Of a stretch of DNA of 64,000 nucleotides, positions 18,278 through 27,966 are shown in pieces (position 1 is the stretch's first letter; the number at the start of each line of letters is the position of its first letter). A model generated the notes under the pieces. The model had not been told where the DNA came from, made no database searches, and saw only the letters and a program-made list of their open reading frames with translations. Source of the DNA: Verrucomicrobiaceae bacterium (lineage in GTDB: Bacteria; Verrucomicrobiota; Verrucomicrobiia; Verrucomicrobiales; Verrucomicrobiaceae); assembly GCA_016795485.1 (NCBI GenBank), contig JAEUHM010000054.1:248001-312000 (forward strand), read 5' to 3'. The position numbers and the translations under genes are program-made.

Positions 18278-19558
18278 ATGAGTGCCTGCCATTCTTCTTC
18301 CCACATCCACCGCCGGTCTCTGCTACAGGGGCTGGGTGCTACGAGTCTGTCGTGGCTGACTCCGCTTTCACAGTCGCTAGCCGCAGATGCGGCCAAGGCG
18401 GACCGGCCGAAGTCGCTGATCCTGCTGTGGCTGGGGGGTGCAGCGAGTCAGTTGGACACGTTTGACCCGCATCCGACAACGAAGATCGGTGGCGAGGTGA
18501 AGGTGATAGATACCGCGATCAAAGGGGTGCAGTTTGCCAGTGGGCTGGAGCAGACGGCAGGGGTGATGGGCGATGTGTCGCTGATCCGCTCCATGGTGAG
18601 CAAGGAGGGTGACCATGAGCGGGCCTTCTATAACATCAAGACGGGCTACCGCCCAGACCAGACGCTGGTGCACCCGAGCATAGGCGCGGTGATGTGCCAT
18701 GAGCTGCCCGAACAGGTAGGCACAGACATCCCGGCTCATGTTTCTATCCTGCCGAATCAGTGGCCAGCCCGTGGGGGCTACCTGGGCGCGAGGTATGATG
18801 CCTTTCAGGTGTATGACCCCAAGGCGAGCATACCGGATGTGCGGGCTCGGGTGGATGACGAACGGATGGAGCGGCGGATGAAGAGTCTGCAAGTGGTGGA
18901 GCAGAGTTTCGCCCGTGGAAGGATGCCGAACCTGGACCAGGAGCGCACTTTGCACCAGATCTCGATCGAGCGGGCGCGGCGGATGATGACGTCTGAGCAA
19001 TTGAAGGCGTTCGACGTGAGCGAGGTGCCGAAGGCTGAGCGCGAGGTGTATGGCGATACGCCGTTTGGCCGGGGCTGCCTGGCTGCGGTGCGCCTGATCC
19101 AAGCGGGTGTGAGATGCGTGGAGGTGACGCTGAACGGCTGGGACACACACGCGAACAACTTTGAGGGGCAAGCTAGCCAAGTGAAGATACTGGACGCGGC
19201 TTATGCTTCCCTGATACGGGATTTGAAGCGGCTGGACTTGCTGGAGCACACCATGGTGGTGTGCGGAGGTGAGTTCGGCAGGACGCCGAAGATCAACAAC
19301 GTGGGCGGACGTGACCACTGGCCAACGGGCTTCTCCATGCTGGTGGCTGGTGGCGGATTCGCCAAAGGCAGGGTGCTAGGTGCTACCGACCCTGAGGGCG
19401 TGAAGAAGGACCCGGCGGACCCGGTGTATGTGGAGGATCTGCACGCGACGATCATGCACTTGCTGAAGATAGACTACTCTAAGGAGCTGCAAACGCCCAT
19501 CGGACGCCCCATGGCGCTGAGCAAGGGTGATGTGGTGGAGGGTCTAGTGGCAAGCTGA
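18278..19558 (+). CDS. DUF1501 Tat-type secreted protein
   Basis: 426 aa from the ATG at 18278. A TTG at 18269 overlapping the upstream stop by 4 bp is an alternative start. The N-terminus holds a Tat-type motif (HRRSLLQGLG) and a hydrophobic segment. The body has the alkaline-phosphatase-like pattern of DUF1501, with LWLGGAASQLDTFDPHP near the start and GEFGRTPKIN and GRDHWP near the C-terminus, which are metal-binding-type motifs. It is encoded next to its DUF1549/DUF1553 partner and is probably co-translated with it. The substrate is unknown. Confidence 0.9.
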   Translation: MSACHSSSHIHRRSLLQGLGATSLSWLTPLSQSLAADAAKADRPKSLILLWLGGAASQLDTFDPHPTTKIGGEVKVIDTAIKGVQFASGLEQTAGVMGDVSLIRSMVSKEGDHERAFYNIKTGYRPDQTLVHPSIGAVMCHELPEQVGTDIPAHVSILPNQWPARGGYLGARYDAFQVYDPKASIPDVRARVDDERMERRMKSLQVVEQSFARGRMPNLDQERTLHQISIERARRMMTSEQLKAFDVSEVPKAEREVYGDTPFGRGCLAAVRLIQAGVRCVEVTLNGWDTHANNFEGQASQVKILDAAYASLIRDLKRLDLLEHTMVVCGGEFGRTPKINNVGGRDHWPTGFSMLVAGGGFAKGRVLGATDPEGVKKDPADPVYVEDLHATIMHLLKIDYSKELQTPIGRPMALSKGDVVEGLVAS

Positions 19559-19652
19559 GGTGGCGGGCGCACTGGAGGGGAAGTCTAAGCGCGAGGAGTC
19601 AGCGACAAGAATGGCGGTGCAAGTTGATGCGAGGGTGGCGTATGTTTAGCGC

Positions 19653-20342
19653 GTGGCTCCCATCATTGCTTTCCTTGTCATTGCGCTGGTCTCCCTGCTC
19701 GTCGTGAGGGTGGGAGCCACTGCACTCATGCTCACGGGTCTAAGTTGGGACACGTCGAGCTTTCAATCTTACTCAGCATTCTTTGGTGTAGGGTTCACCA
19801 CACGCGAGGCAGAGATGGTGGTGAATCATCCAGTGAGACGGAGGATCATCCGTGATCTGATCCTGGCCGGGAATGTGGGGCTTACCTCTGCGTTGGCTAC
19901 GTTGGTCGTGACGCTGATGCAGTCTTCTAACACGAGCCGCACGCTGCTGCTGTTTGGGCTGTGTGTGGCAGGGCTAGCCGGGCTGATGCTGCTGTCCAAA
20001 GTCTGTTGGCTGCAAAAGATCATCGACCACACGATCCAGCGCGCGCTGGAGAAGATGGGCGTGGTGCGGGCGCTGGACTATGAGTTGCTGCTGCGGATTC
20101 AGCACGGGTATGTGGTGTCTGAAGTGGAAGTGATGGCAGGAACTCATCTCGCAGGGCGCACCCTGAGGGAATCCCGCCCCTGGGACCAGGGTGTGGTGAT
20201 CCTCAGCGTGCAGAGAGATGGAGAGAACCTGCCAGGACTGCCCGGACCCGGAGATATGATCAAGGCAGGTGATGTGGTGACGGCGTATGGCAAAGAGTCC
20301 GCACTCGTGAAGATGGTGGAGCCGGTGACGAGTGGAGATTAG
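19653..20342 (+). CDS. Membrane protein with TrkA-C (RCK_C) domain
   Basis: 229 aa from a GTG start; the nearby ATG at 19642 is out of frame. Three membrane segments (about residues 4-26, 68-90 and 98-118) precede a cytosolic TrkA-C-like domain (about 150-225: VSEVEVMAGTHLAGRTLRES and GDMIKAGDVVTAYG). TrkA-C domains bind ligands and gate ion transporters, so a regulatory or transport-accessory role is plausible. The protein lacks a pore or a Rossmann RCK_N domain. Its 3' end overlaps the convergent REC-kinase gene by 4 bp. Confidence 0.8.
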   Translation: MAPIIAFLVIALVSLLVVRVGATALMLTGLSWDTSSFQSYSAFFGVGFTTREAEMVVNHPVRRRIIRDLILAGNVGLTSALATLVVTLMQSSNTSRTLLLFGLCVAGLAGLMLLSKVCWLQKIIDHTIQRALEKMGVVRALDYELLLRIQHGYVVSEVEVMAGTHLAGRTLRESRPWDQGVVILSVQRDGENLPGLPGPGDMIKAGDVVTAYGKESALVKMVEPVTSGD

Positions 20343-21595
20343 TCCTCGCGGGCGTGCCATTTCACCTCGTGATCCATCAGGCGCTGAAAGAAGGAGTCGT
20401 TGTCCACAGGACGATCCCGCGGGTCCACTGGAAGGGTGATATGAATGCGCAAGCCACCCGCACTGCGGGGAACCGCCTCAATCTTGCCACCATGGAGGTG
20501 CACAATGACATAACAGGCGGTGAGATTGACGCCAAGCTCGTGGGGTTGATGGCTGCGGACAAAGAAGGGATCAAATAGATTGGCCACGCTTTCATTGCTG
20601 GCCCAAGCACCGGTGTCATCAATAACGATCTCAACCACCTGACGACCACTTGCTTCCAACGAAGGCCCTGCGGCGATCTGCACGGAGTCACCTGAGCTTA
20701 AGTGGGCAAGAAGGTCTGCATAAAGGAGCCGCCACAACTGCCGGAAGCGCTCGGCGTTCACATGCATCCGGGGAACCGTCGGATGGATGTAATGGCTGAT
20801 GCGAATGCCCTTCTGCTCCAGGGACTCTGTGTAAAGGAACAGGGTCTCGTCTAGCAAGGCGGTAAGGTCCACGAGGTCATCAAACTTGATGTCGCGTGAC
20901 TGGGAAGCCTCGCCAAGGCGCTGCAACACGGTCTGGATGCGATCTATCTGCTCCTGAGTCTGCCCATGCAGGTCACTCCAGAAGGCGGGATCTGGTGCCT
21001 CGGAGCCTGGGGTGACAATTTCCCTCAACTTCAGAGGGGCAAGGTCAACAAAGGCGCTGATAACCGTTAGGGCATTTCGAAGGTGGTGGTTCAGCCCCTC
21101 AGCAAGGATGCCAAATGAAGCTACCTTGTCCGCCATGAGCATGTGTCGGATGGTCTCAGCCTTTTCAGCGAGCAACCGCTCACGCTCGATCAACACCTGA
21201 TAGTGCTCCATGGCACGCTGAAGCACTTGCTTCATCTCGTCAGGGTCCCAGGGCTTGTGAATGTAACGGAAAATGCGGCCACCATTCACTGCATCAATCG
21301 CTGCATGATAGTCGGTGTAAGCGGTGACGAGAATGCGCACCAGGTTGGGGTTTAGACGCCTTGCCTTATCAAGAAGATCAACACCGCGCTCGCCTGGCAT
21401 TCTCTGATCTGTTAGAAGCACACCAATGTGCAAGTCCCGGTCCAAAAGCATGGCGTAGGCTTCTGACGCAGAGTTTGCCGTATAGATAAGGAACTCGTCC
21501 TCGAACGCCTCCACGAAGTACTGGAGTGCTTTGAGTTCGTCATCGACATAGAGGACGGCAGGTCTGGAGTCGGTCTGTGGCAGAGGAATCGTCAT
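20339..21595 (-). CDS. Response-regulator receiver fused to a degenerate histidine kinase domain
   Basis: 418 aa. The N-terminal receiver is complete: acidic pair Asp18-Asp19, phospho-acceptor Asp63 (LLTDQRMPG), Thr in VTAYTD, and Lys in HKPW. After a helical linker a HisKA-like helix carries GLNHHLRN (His170, with the next position His instead of the usual Glu). The ATPase domain appears degenerate: the N-box Asn is missing (LWRLLYADLLAHL), and the G1 box reads DDTGAWAS where DxGxG is expected. It overlaps the stop-start junction of the upstream kinase gene by 4 bp, so it is probably that kinase's partner. No DNA-binding domain is present. Confidence 0.85.
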   Translation of the reverse strand: MTIPLPQTDSRPAVLYVDDELKALQYFVEAFEDEFLIYTANSASEAYAMLLDRDLHIGVLLTDQRMPGERGVDLLDKARRLNPNLVRILVTAYTDYHAAIDAVNGGRIFRYIHKPWDPDEMKQVLQRAMEHYQVLIERERLLAEKAETIRHMLMADKVASFGILAEGLNHHLRNALTVISAFVDLAPLKLREIVTPGSEAPDPAFWSDLHGQTQEQIDRIQTVLQRLGEASQSRDIKFDDLVDLTALLDETLFLYTESLEQKGIRISHYIHPTVPRMHVNAERFRQLWRLLYADLLAHLSSGDSVQIAAGPSLEASGRQVVEIVIDDTGAWASNESVANLFDPFFVRSHQPHELGVNLTACYVIVHLHGGKIEAVPRSAGGLRIHITLPVDPRDRPVDNDSFFQRLMDHEVKWHARED

Positions 21596-23082
21596 ACAAT
21601 GCTAGGCTGCTCGGGATAAGGAATGGGAAAACTAAGGGTAAACTCTGTCCAGTGCTCCGGATGGGAACTCGCTTCAATGGCACCGCCCATCTGCTGCATC
21701 AGCCGGAAGCAGATGCTTAGCCCCATGCCCATGCCCTCCCCGACATCCTTGGTGGTGAAGAACGGATCAAACACACGCTGAAGATTCTCATGTGGAATGC
21801 CTGGACCATTGTCACGAACAACAAGTTGCAGGGAGCTACCTGCTAGTTGCGTACGGATGGAGATCCTGGCATCCTCCCTGCCCTTCAGTGCATCCACCGC
21901 GTTCTGGATGAGGTTGATGAGGATCTGAATGATGTGATTCCGGTCACCAAGCACAACGATTTGCTCATCCAGTTCAAGTTCGACAGCAACGCCTTCATCA
22001 TCCAGCACGCTCGACATCATGCGGAGGGCATTGGTGACCATCTCCGCGAGCCGAACGTCGGAGTGATGCCCTGAATCGGGATGCGAGAAGCTGCGGAGAT
22101 CACTGATGATCGATGACACGCGGCCAATCCCATCATTGATGTCACCAAAGATGCGATCCACCGCGTCTCGACGTTCTGCTGGGAGATCACCAAACTTCTT
22201 CTTCAACACAAACAGCGCCTGTTTGGTGTAAGAGAGCGGATTGTTGATCTCATGAATGATTCCCGCACTGAGGCGGCCCAATGAAGCCAGTTTTTCAGAC
22301 TGAACGAGCTGCGTCTCGGTAACCCGCAACTGTTGCAAGGTATCGCTCAGTTCCGTGTTCTGCGCTTCCAAAGCCTGGCGCTGCTGCTCCACCTCCATGC
22401 GAGTCAGGAACTCACGAACTCGGATATTGCGATGATAAAACGAACCAGAAATGATGACGACTGAGTTGAGCAGGATGAAGACACAGTTATTGATAAAATC
22501 TCCGACAATACTGGGCTTCAACCCACGCATCAGCGGATCTGCAACTGCACTGAGATACATCAACACGACCAACACGACCGCCACGATGCTCTCATGGAAC
22601 GTCCAGTGAAACATCAGCGCCAATGCCACTAGGCACAACGTGAGCCCCGCATAGTAGCCAGACGATGGATCCCCTGACTCGCGAATCATCAGACTAATGA
22701 AGAACGCCGGCACCATGGGCACGATGACGGTGAGCGCGCGGTAGCGCCGTCGTCCCCAGCGGGTGTAGCTGACAGCGATCACTGGCACGAGGCAGAGAAC
22801 ACACAGAATGCGCAGAAGCAGGAACTGCCAGTAGTGGTGCGGGTAGGCAACGAGATCGAGAACCGTAGCGAACGGTACCAGCACCATCGCGATGACGCCA
22901 AGGATGCGGATGTTCTTCAGTGTTAACTCACGATCTTCAGCGATGAACTTCCGCTTGAGCACGGGATCATCCAGCGTGATCACCGGCTGGTGAAGCACCA
23001 TGGGTTCAGTGACGGGACGTGCTGCCGGGGCACGATCTGGCAGCGCTGTCAGGAGATCAGCAGCTGTGGGCATCGTCACCAT
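21592..23082 (-). CDS. Membrane sensor histidine kinase
   Basis: 496 aa. Five or six membrane segments span about residues 57-215. A coiled-coil linker (about 225-262) leads into HisKA with phospho-acceptor His277 (SAGIIHEINNP). The HATPase domain is intact: N-box NLIQNAVDAL, G1 DNGPGIP, F-box DPFFTTKD, and G2 GMGMGLSI. Periplasmic loops are short, so it may sense a signal in the membrane. It lies 24 bp downstream of the secretin gene and is coupled to the REC protein by a 4-bp overlap, forming a three-gene unit. Confidence 0.9.
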   Translation of the reverse strand: MVTMPTAADLLTALPDRAPAARPVTEPMVLHQPVITLDDPVLKRKFIAEDRELTLKNIRILGVIAMVLVPFATVLDLVAYPHHYWQFLLLRILCVLCLVPVIAVSYTRWGRRRYRALTVIVPMVPAFFISLMIRESGDPSSGYYAGLTLCLVALALMFHWTFHESIVAVVLVVLMYLSAVADPLMRGLKPSIVGDFINNCVFILLNSVVIISGSFYHRNIRVREFLTRMEVEQQRQALEAQNTELSDTLQQLRVTETQLVQSEKLASLGRLSAGIIHEINNPLSYTKQALFVLKKKFGDLPAERRDAVDRIFGDINDGIGRVSSIISDLRSFSHPDSGHHSDVRLAEMVTNALRMMSSVLDDEGVAVELELDEQIVVLGDRNHIIQILINLIQNAVDALKGREDARISIRTQLAGSSLQLVVRDNGPGIPHENLQRVFDPFFTTKDVGEGMGMGLSICFRLMQQMGGAIEASSHPEHWTEFTLSFPIPYPEQPSIV

Positions 23083-23106
23083 ATCGCGCTCTCCGTCTCT
23101 ATGATC

Positions 23107-25554
23107 CTATCTCTTATCTCCAGACCACAAGCTGGCCTTCTTGACCGGCACTTTGCGCTCACCGAACTCCATGGTCTCATCAAACGCACGAGTGCGGTCA
23201 ACTTCAAGTTGGTTGGGTTTGTCGAGGGAATCGTTGCTCTTAACGATGGTCGGCTGGATGAAGATGAGCAGTTCCTCCCGGAGCTTGTTGATCTCCGTGC
23301 GAGTGAAGAGATTCTTCAGCACAGGAATACGCCGGAGGAAAATGACACCATTCTCGGTCCTGTTTTCACGCTCGGTGATGAGACCGCCGAGCACTACAGT
23401 GGAGCCGTTCTTCACGGTCACTTCCGTGCTGAGCGTCTGTGTAGCGATGGTGGGCACATTGTTGCCGCCAATGTTCTGATTGCCCACGATGTTGTCATTT
23501 ACCTGAGCGATCTGGAGGGTGACTTCATCATCAGAGTTGATGAGCGGAATCACTTCCAACTCCAGCACGACGTCACGGTAGTCGATTGCGCTGCTCACTG
23601 AAGGCACGCCGCCCACGCCAATGCCACCGCCATAAAGCGACGAAACCGGAACAGCCACTTTCTGGCCAGACGAGATGAGAGCCTTGCCGTTGTTCTTGGT
23701 GTAGACGGATGGACGTGAGAGAACGCGGAAGTTCTTGTTCCCCTCCAGCAAATGAATGTAACGTCCAAGTGCGCCTATCGAGCCGTAGAGGTTAAAGGAG
23801 TTCCAGTTGTAATCACCGAGGTTGAATGGGAGCTCGATGAGACCAGGAGTCGTGGGAGCTTGTGCCGTGAAGGCCCCGCCAGCGGCAGCACCCAAACCAA
23901 GTCCGGTGCCAGCGGAGTTGAATCCGCCAGTCGCAGTGCCTGTGGCTATGCCCGTCCCCGTAGCGGTGCCAGTGGCAGTACCTGTTCCCGTGCCTGTGCC
24001 GCCGTTCGTTGGCGACTGCTGGCGACGGAGAGTGAAATCGTCCAGCATCCTCAACATATCGAGACCGTAGTCGTACTGGTTGCCCAAGTTGAGCTGTCCG
24101 ATGAGCGTAGAGATGTAGATCTGCTGAGGACGCACATCCATGGTCTCAATGAGCTTGTCGATGATGTTGATGTGCTCTGGGGAGCCGTTCACAATGAGCG
24201 TGTTGCTCCCTGGCTCGGCAATCAGGAGCGTCTTACCCACAACCACTGACTCTGGAGCCCCCGTTTCCTGAGGGTCACCAAGGCTTGGGCGAGATGCGCT
24301 TGAGGAACCAAAGCCCGAGCCAAACCCGGAGCCGAAGCCACTGCCATTGAAGCCAACGTTGACGTTCTGATTGTTGCGGTTGTCGACAGGTTCACGTGGC
24401 TCAGTAGTGGTGCGCCTGCGGGACCGGCTTGATCCACTCGTAGAATCGCTACCTTCCGACTCAATGTCTGTGTCGCGAGAAAGCGCGTCCTTGGCCACAC
24501 TGAGGAAGTCACCCACGGGCATGTATTTGAGCTTTCTCTGGAGGAAGTTGGCCTCACCCGCCTCACGATCAAGCTTATCGATCAAGCCTTTGATGTAAGT
24601 GATGTCCACTGGCCGTGCGATCACGAGGAGAGAGTTTGTGCGGCGATAAGGAATCACACGCACACGCGCTGCGGTGGGATTGGTGTTGGAGGTAGCGGCA
24701 GTGCTGGCCACTCCAGCAGCCGCTCCGGGTGCTCCTGGCACTCCAGGACTTACTGCGATAGGCTGCTGCCCCTGAGTGGCCCCTTGCACACCTCTACTGC
24801 TGCTAGAGCCCGCTGCGTTCTCAGATTTTTCCTTCTCGTCGTAAATCTCGTTGATGATCTCCGCCACACTCTCGGCATCCGCACGAAATAGCTCGATCAT
24901 TTCATCCTTCATCTCCGCTGGAGGCACGTCCACCACTTGAGCAAGATCAAAAATGCTGCGGATCGTAGCGGTATTCTCCGTGATGATGATGTTGGAGGTG
25001 TTGGTCACCGGAGTGATGGCACCATACGAGTGAAGTTTGATCACCGTGGTGAATGCCTTCACGGCTTCGTCTGGAGAAATGTGCTGCAGCGGGAGCACAA
25101 AGTGGACGATGGTTTCCTTTTCAGGCAAATCAGTGATGGACGAGAACACAGGAATGTTTTCGCTGCTAGGGTGCTTGCCTCCAGAATGGTGGATGAGTTT
25201 CACCGTCTGCTCATCGACTTCAATGATTGCGTAGCCATTCAGCAAGAGGCTAGCCTCAATGAAAGCCAGGGCCTCCGTCTTGGTCAGCGGCCGAGTCCCC
25301 ATGATTTTCAGCGACTCTCCCTGTAGAGAGCTGTCCAGGATCATCATTTTGCCAGTCAGCTGCTGGTAGAACGGGATGATCCCCTGAATAGGCGTGTTGG
25401 GGAAGTTGACCTTCACCATGGTGTCATCAGACACCGGCGCGCTTCCTTCAGGCGCTGAGCCGGGGGCAGCAGAAGGGCTTCCAGCAGGCACCTGAGCCGA
25501 AGCAGGCAAGCTGACGAGCGCCACCCAGATGAGAGGAAGAAGGGGTCGAAGCAT
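23107..25554 (-). CDS. gspD: GspD-like outer-membrane secretin
   Basis: 815 aa from the ATG at 25554, which gives the signal peptide MLRPLLPLIWVALVSLPASA; an in-frame ATG at 25572 lies inside the likely promoter spacing. An N0 domain (about residues 45-120) and N1-N3 repeats precede the C-terminal secretin barrel (about 600-780, with VKNGSTVVLGGLITE and RRIPVLKNLFT). Two low-complexity insertions stand out: a Ser/Arg then Gly/Phe-rich tract (about 370-425) and a Thr/Gly/Ala repeat tract (about 515-560). The family forms the outer-membrane pore of type II secretion or related machines. No other secretion gene lies nearby. Confidence 0.9.
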   Translation of the reverse strand: MLRPLLPLIWVALVSLPASAQVPAGSPSAAPGSAPEGSAPVSDDTMVKVNFPNTPIQGIIPFYQQLTGKMMILDSSLQGESLKIMGTRPLTKTEALAFIEASLLLNGYAIIEVDEQTVKLIHHSGGKHPSSENIPVFSSITDLPEKETIVHFVLPLQHISPDEAVKAFTTVIKLHSYGAITPVTNTSNIIITENTATIRSIFDLAQVVDVPPAEMKDEMIELFRADAESVAEIINEIYDEKEKSENAAGSSSSRGVQGATQGQQPIAVSPGVPGAPGAAAGVASTAATSNTNPTAARVRVIPYRRTNSLLVIARPVDITYIKGLIDKLDREAGEANFLQRKLKYMPVGDFLSVAKDALSRDTDIESEGSDSTSGSSRSRRRTTTEPREPVDNRNNQNVNVGFNGSGFGSGFGSGFGSSSASRPSLGDPQETGAPESVVVGKTLLIAEPGSNTLIVNGSPEHINIIDKLIETMDVRPQQIYISTLIGQLNLGNQYDYGLDMLRMLDDFTLRRQQSPTNGGTGTGTGTATGTATGTGIATGTATGGFNSAGTGLGLGAAAGGAFTAQAPTTPGLIELPFNLGDYNWNSFNLYGSIGALGRYIHLLEGNKNFRVLSRPSVYTKNNGKALISSGQKVAVPVSSLYGGGIGVGGVPSVSSAIDYRDVVLELEVIPLINSDDEVTLQIAQVNDNIVGNQNIGGNNVPTIATQTLSTEVTVKNGSTVVLGGLITERENRTENGVIFLRRIPVLKNLFTRTEINKLREELLIFIQPTIVKSNDSLDKPNQLEVDRTRAFDETMEFGERKVPVKKASLWSGDKR

Positions 25555-25584
25555 GGCGACTGAAATATGCATATATTTGTCGCT

Positions 25585-25612
25585 AGTATAGTTATTATAG
25601 ACCCAGGTGCAA
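25585..25612 (-). promoter_or_regulatory. Candidate promoter of the secretin operon
   Basis: Read on the minus strand, TTGCAC (25607-25612) and TATACT (25585-25590) are separated by 16 bp. The predicted transcript start lies about 24 nt ahead of the ATG at 25554, in an AT-rich stretch. This spacing favours that ATG over the one at 25572. Hexamer similarity only. Confidence 0.4.
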
Positions 25613-25782
25613 GAAAATGTTTAGTATTTCCAAATCTTTCGTCTTCATATAAAATATGGCAATCACGACCAAACTTCCTGGCCAGACCTCGAATCCCCGC
25701 CCCGGCCGCTTGTAGAATCACGCCCGCGCTCAACTTTCTGGGGTTTTCGTCGTATTTTAACATCTTGATAGCCTCAGTTCCC

Positions 25783-27966
25783 ATGCGAGTCGCCACCATC
25801 ATCGCCCTTCTCTCCCTGACGTCCTCCGCGCTCGCGGAGGGGCCGTCTTTTCGCAATCAAGTCCAGCCCATTCTGGCCAAGTTCGGCTGCTCCACCGGGG
25901 CCTGCCATGGTGCTGCTGCTGGCCAAGGCGGATTCAAGCTTTCGCTGCTCGGCTATGATGACCATGGGGACCATTTGGCGATCACCCGAGCGGCAAATGG
26001 CCGCCGGATTGTCTACGAGGACCCAGCCCGCAGCCTCTTTCTCTTGAAGGCCACAAAGGCAGTGGCTCACAAGGGTGGCCAGAAGATCAAGCCCGACTCC
26101 AGGGAGTATCAAGTGCTGGCAGACTGGATCGCCCATGGTGCGGAAGGTCCCAAGAAAGGCGAGGCGACCATCCAACGGATCGAGATCACGCCTGGGCAAA
26201 TCACACTGAAGCCAGGTGTGGAACATCCGCTAAAGGTCACCGCCTACTTTAGCGACGGCCACTCTGAAGATGTCACGGCTTGGGCCAAATACACGGCAGG
26301 AAACACGAGTGTCGCCACCGTGAGTGATGCGGGTCGCGTAAAAGTCACCGGATTTGGTGAAGGGACCATCACTGCTTGGTATCTGAGCCGCCTCAACATC
26401 GCCACAGTGACCGTGCCTTATGAAAACAAGGCAGACTTTGCTGCATTCAAGCCAAGAAACTTCATCGACGAGATGGTGCTGGAGAAACTCCAGCAGTTGA
26501 ACTTACCACCATCGGGGGCTTGCACGGATGATGAGTTTATCCGGCGTGCCTTCCTCGATACGATTGGCATTCTGCCCACAGCGGACGAAGTGCGCGTGTT
26601 CCTCTCCGACACAAGGACCGGAAAGCGGGACGTGTTGATCGACTCCCTTCTCAAGCGGCCCGAGTTTGTCGATTACTGGGCCTACAAGTGGTCAGATCTT
26701 CTGCTCGTTCAGAGCGACAAACTGCCTGTGGTGCCCATGTTCAGCTACTACCAGTGGATACGCCGTCATGTGGAACTAAACACTCCTTGGGACGTCATGG
26801 TGCGCGATCTGCTCACCGCTACTGGAAGCACGGTGGAGAATGGCGCGGGCAACTTCTTCACCCTCCATGATGAGCCCACTAAACTTGCTGAAACGGTGTC
26901 CGTTGCGTTCCTCGGAATGGCCATCAACTGCGCCAAGTGCCACAATCACCCCATGGAAAAGTGGACGAACGACCAATACTACGCGTTCGCCAATTTATTC
27001 GCTCGCGTACGTTCGAAAAATGGAAGCCAAGCCGATGAGAGAGTCATCTTTGCTGATTCCACCGGTGATGTGATCCAACCACTAACCGGTAAGCCACAAG
27101 CACCCGCCCCGCTTGATGCTAAACCCATCCAACTCACGTCAACTGAGGACAGAAGGCAGGTGCTGGCAGCGTGGTTGACATCGCCAGACAATCCTTACTT
27201 CACCCGCAGCATCACCAACAGGGTTTGGGCCAACTTCCTTGGCACCGGACTTGTGGAAGCAGTCGATGATTTGCGAATGACCAATCCGGCGAGCAACGAG
27301 AAGCTCCTCTCCGCAGCATCGCGATTTCTAGCTGACAGGCAGTATGACTTGAAGAGTCTGATGCGCGTCATTTTGCAAAGTCAGACTTATCAACGCAGCA
27401 GCACCGCCACGAGTGGAAATCAAGCAGACCGCCGTTTCTACGCTCGCTACTACCCAAAACGGCTCATGGCGGAAGTGTTGTTGGATGCCGTCAGCCAAGT
27501 GACTGCTGTGCCTACTTCATTCAACGTGGAGCGCCGCAATGCAAACCGCGGTCTCGGCACCGCCTATCCTATGGGCTATCGTGCGATCCAACTCCCCGAT
27601 ACCAATACCCGAAGTGCCTTTCTGAATGGATTTGGCCGACCAGACCGCGTGCAAACATGTGAATGCGAGCGCACCAACGAGCCAAGCATGGCTCAGGCTC
27701 TTCATATGGCCAATGGCGATACTCTTAACGAGAAGCTAAAGCAGAAAGACAACCGCATCGACAAACTCCTCGCCTCTGGAAAGAGCAGTCGCGAGATAGT
27801 CGAGGAGATTTACCTCGCTAGCGTCTCGCGGATGCCAACGATGGTCGAATCCAAAACGATGTCTGGGGTCCTTGACGCCGCAAAGTCTCCCGAAGAACGA
27901 CGTGAGACACTACAAGACATCGTATGGAGTCTATTGAGTTCGCGTGATTTCGTGTTCAATCACTGA
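25783..27966 (+). CDS. Secreted Ig-like / DUF1549-DUF1553 protein
   Basis: 727 aa from the ATG at 25783, which opens a signal peptide (MRVATIIALLSLTSSALAEG); the upstream open frame is AT-rich intergenic sequence. It starts with a cysteine motif of C-x4-C-H form (CSTGACH, residues 36-42) in a GAAAGQGGFKLSLLGYD context, followed by a bacterial Ig-like group 2 domain (about 115-215). DUF1549 with a CAKCH motif and DUF1553 come next. The N-terminal cysteine motif replaces the CxxCH of related proteins. The stop codon overlaps the start of the AlkC-like gene by one base (TGATG). Confidence 0.9.
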   Translation: MRVATIIALLSLTSSALAEGPSFRNQVQPILAKFGCSTGACHGAAAGQGGFKLSLLGYDDHGDHLAITRAANGRRIVYEDPARSLFLLKATKAVAHKGGQKIKPDSREYQVLADWIAHGAEGPKKGEATIQRIEITPGQITLKPGVEHPLKVTAYFSDGHSEDVTAWAKYTAGNTSVATVSDAGRVKVTGFGEGTITAWYLSRLNIATVTVPYENKADFAAFKPRNFIDEMVLEKLQQLNLPPSGACTDDEFIRRAFLDTIGILPTADEVRVFLSDTRTGKRDVLIDSLLKRPEFVDYWAYKWSDLLLVQSDKLPVVPMFSYYQWIRRHVELNTPWDVMVRDLLTATGSTVENGAGNFFTLHDEPTKLAETVSVAFLGMAINCAKCHNHPMEKWTNDQYYAFANLFARVRSKNGSQADERVIFADSTGDVIQPLTGKPQAPAPLDAKPIQLTSTEDRRQVLAAWLTSPDNPYFTRSITNRVWANFLGTGLVEAVDDLRMTNPASNEKLLSAASRFLADRQYDLKSLMRVILQSQTYQRSSTATSGNQADRRFYARYYPKRLMAEVLLDAVSQVTAVPTSFNVERRNANRGLGTAYPMGYRAIQLPDTNTRSAFLNGFGRPDRVQTCECERTNEPSMAQALHMANGDTLNEKLKQKDNRIDKLLASGKSSREIVEEIYLASVSRMPTMVESKTMSGVLDAAKSPEERRETLQDIVWSLLSSRDFVFNH

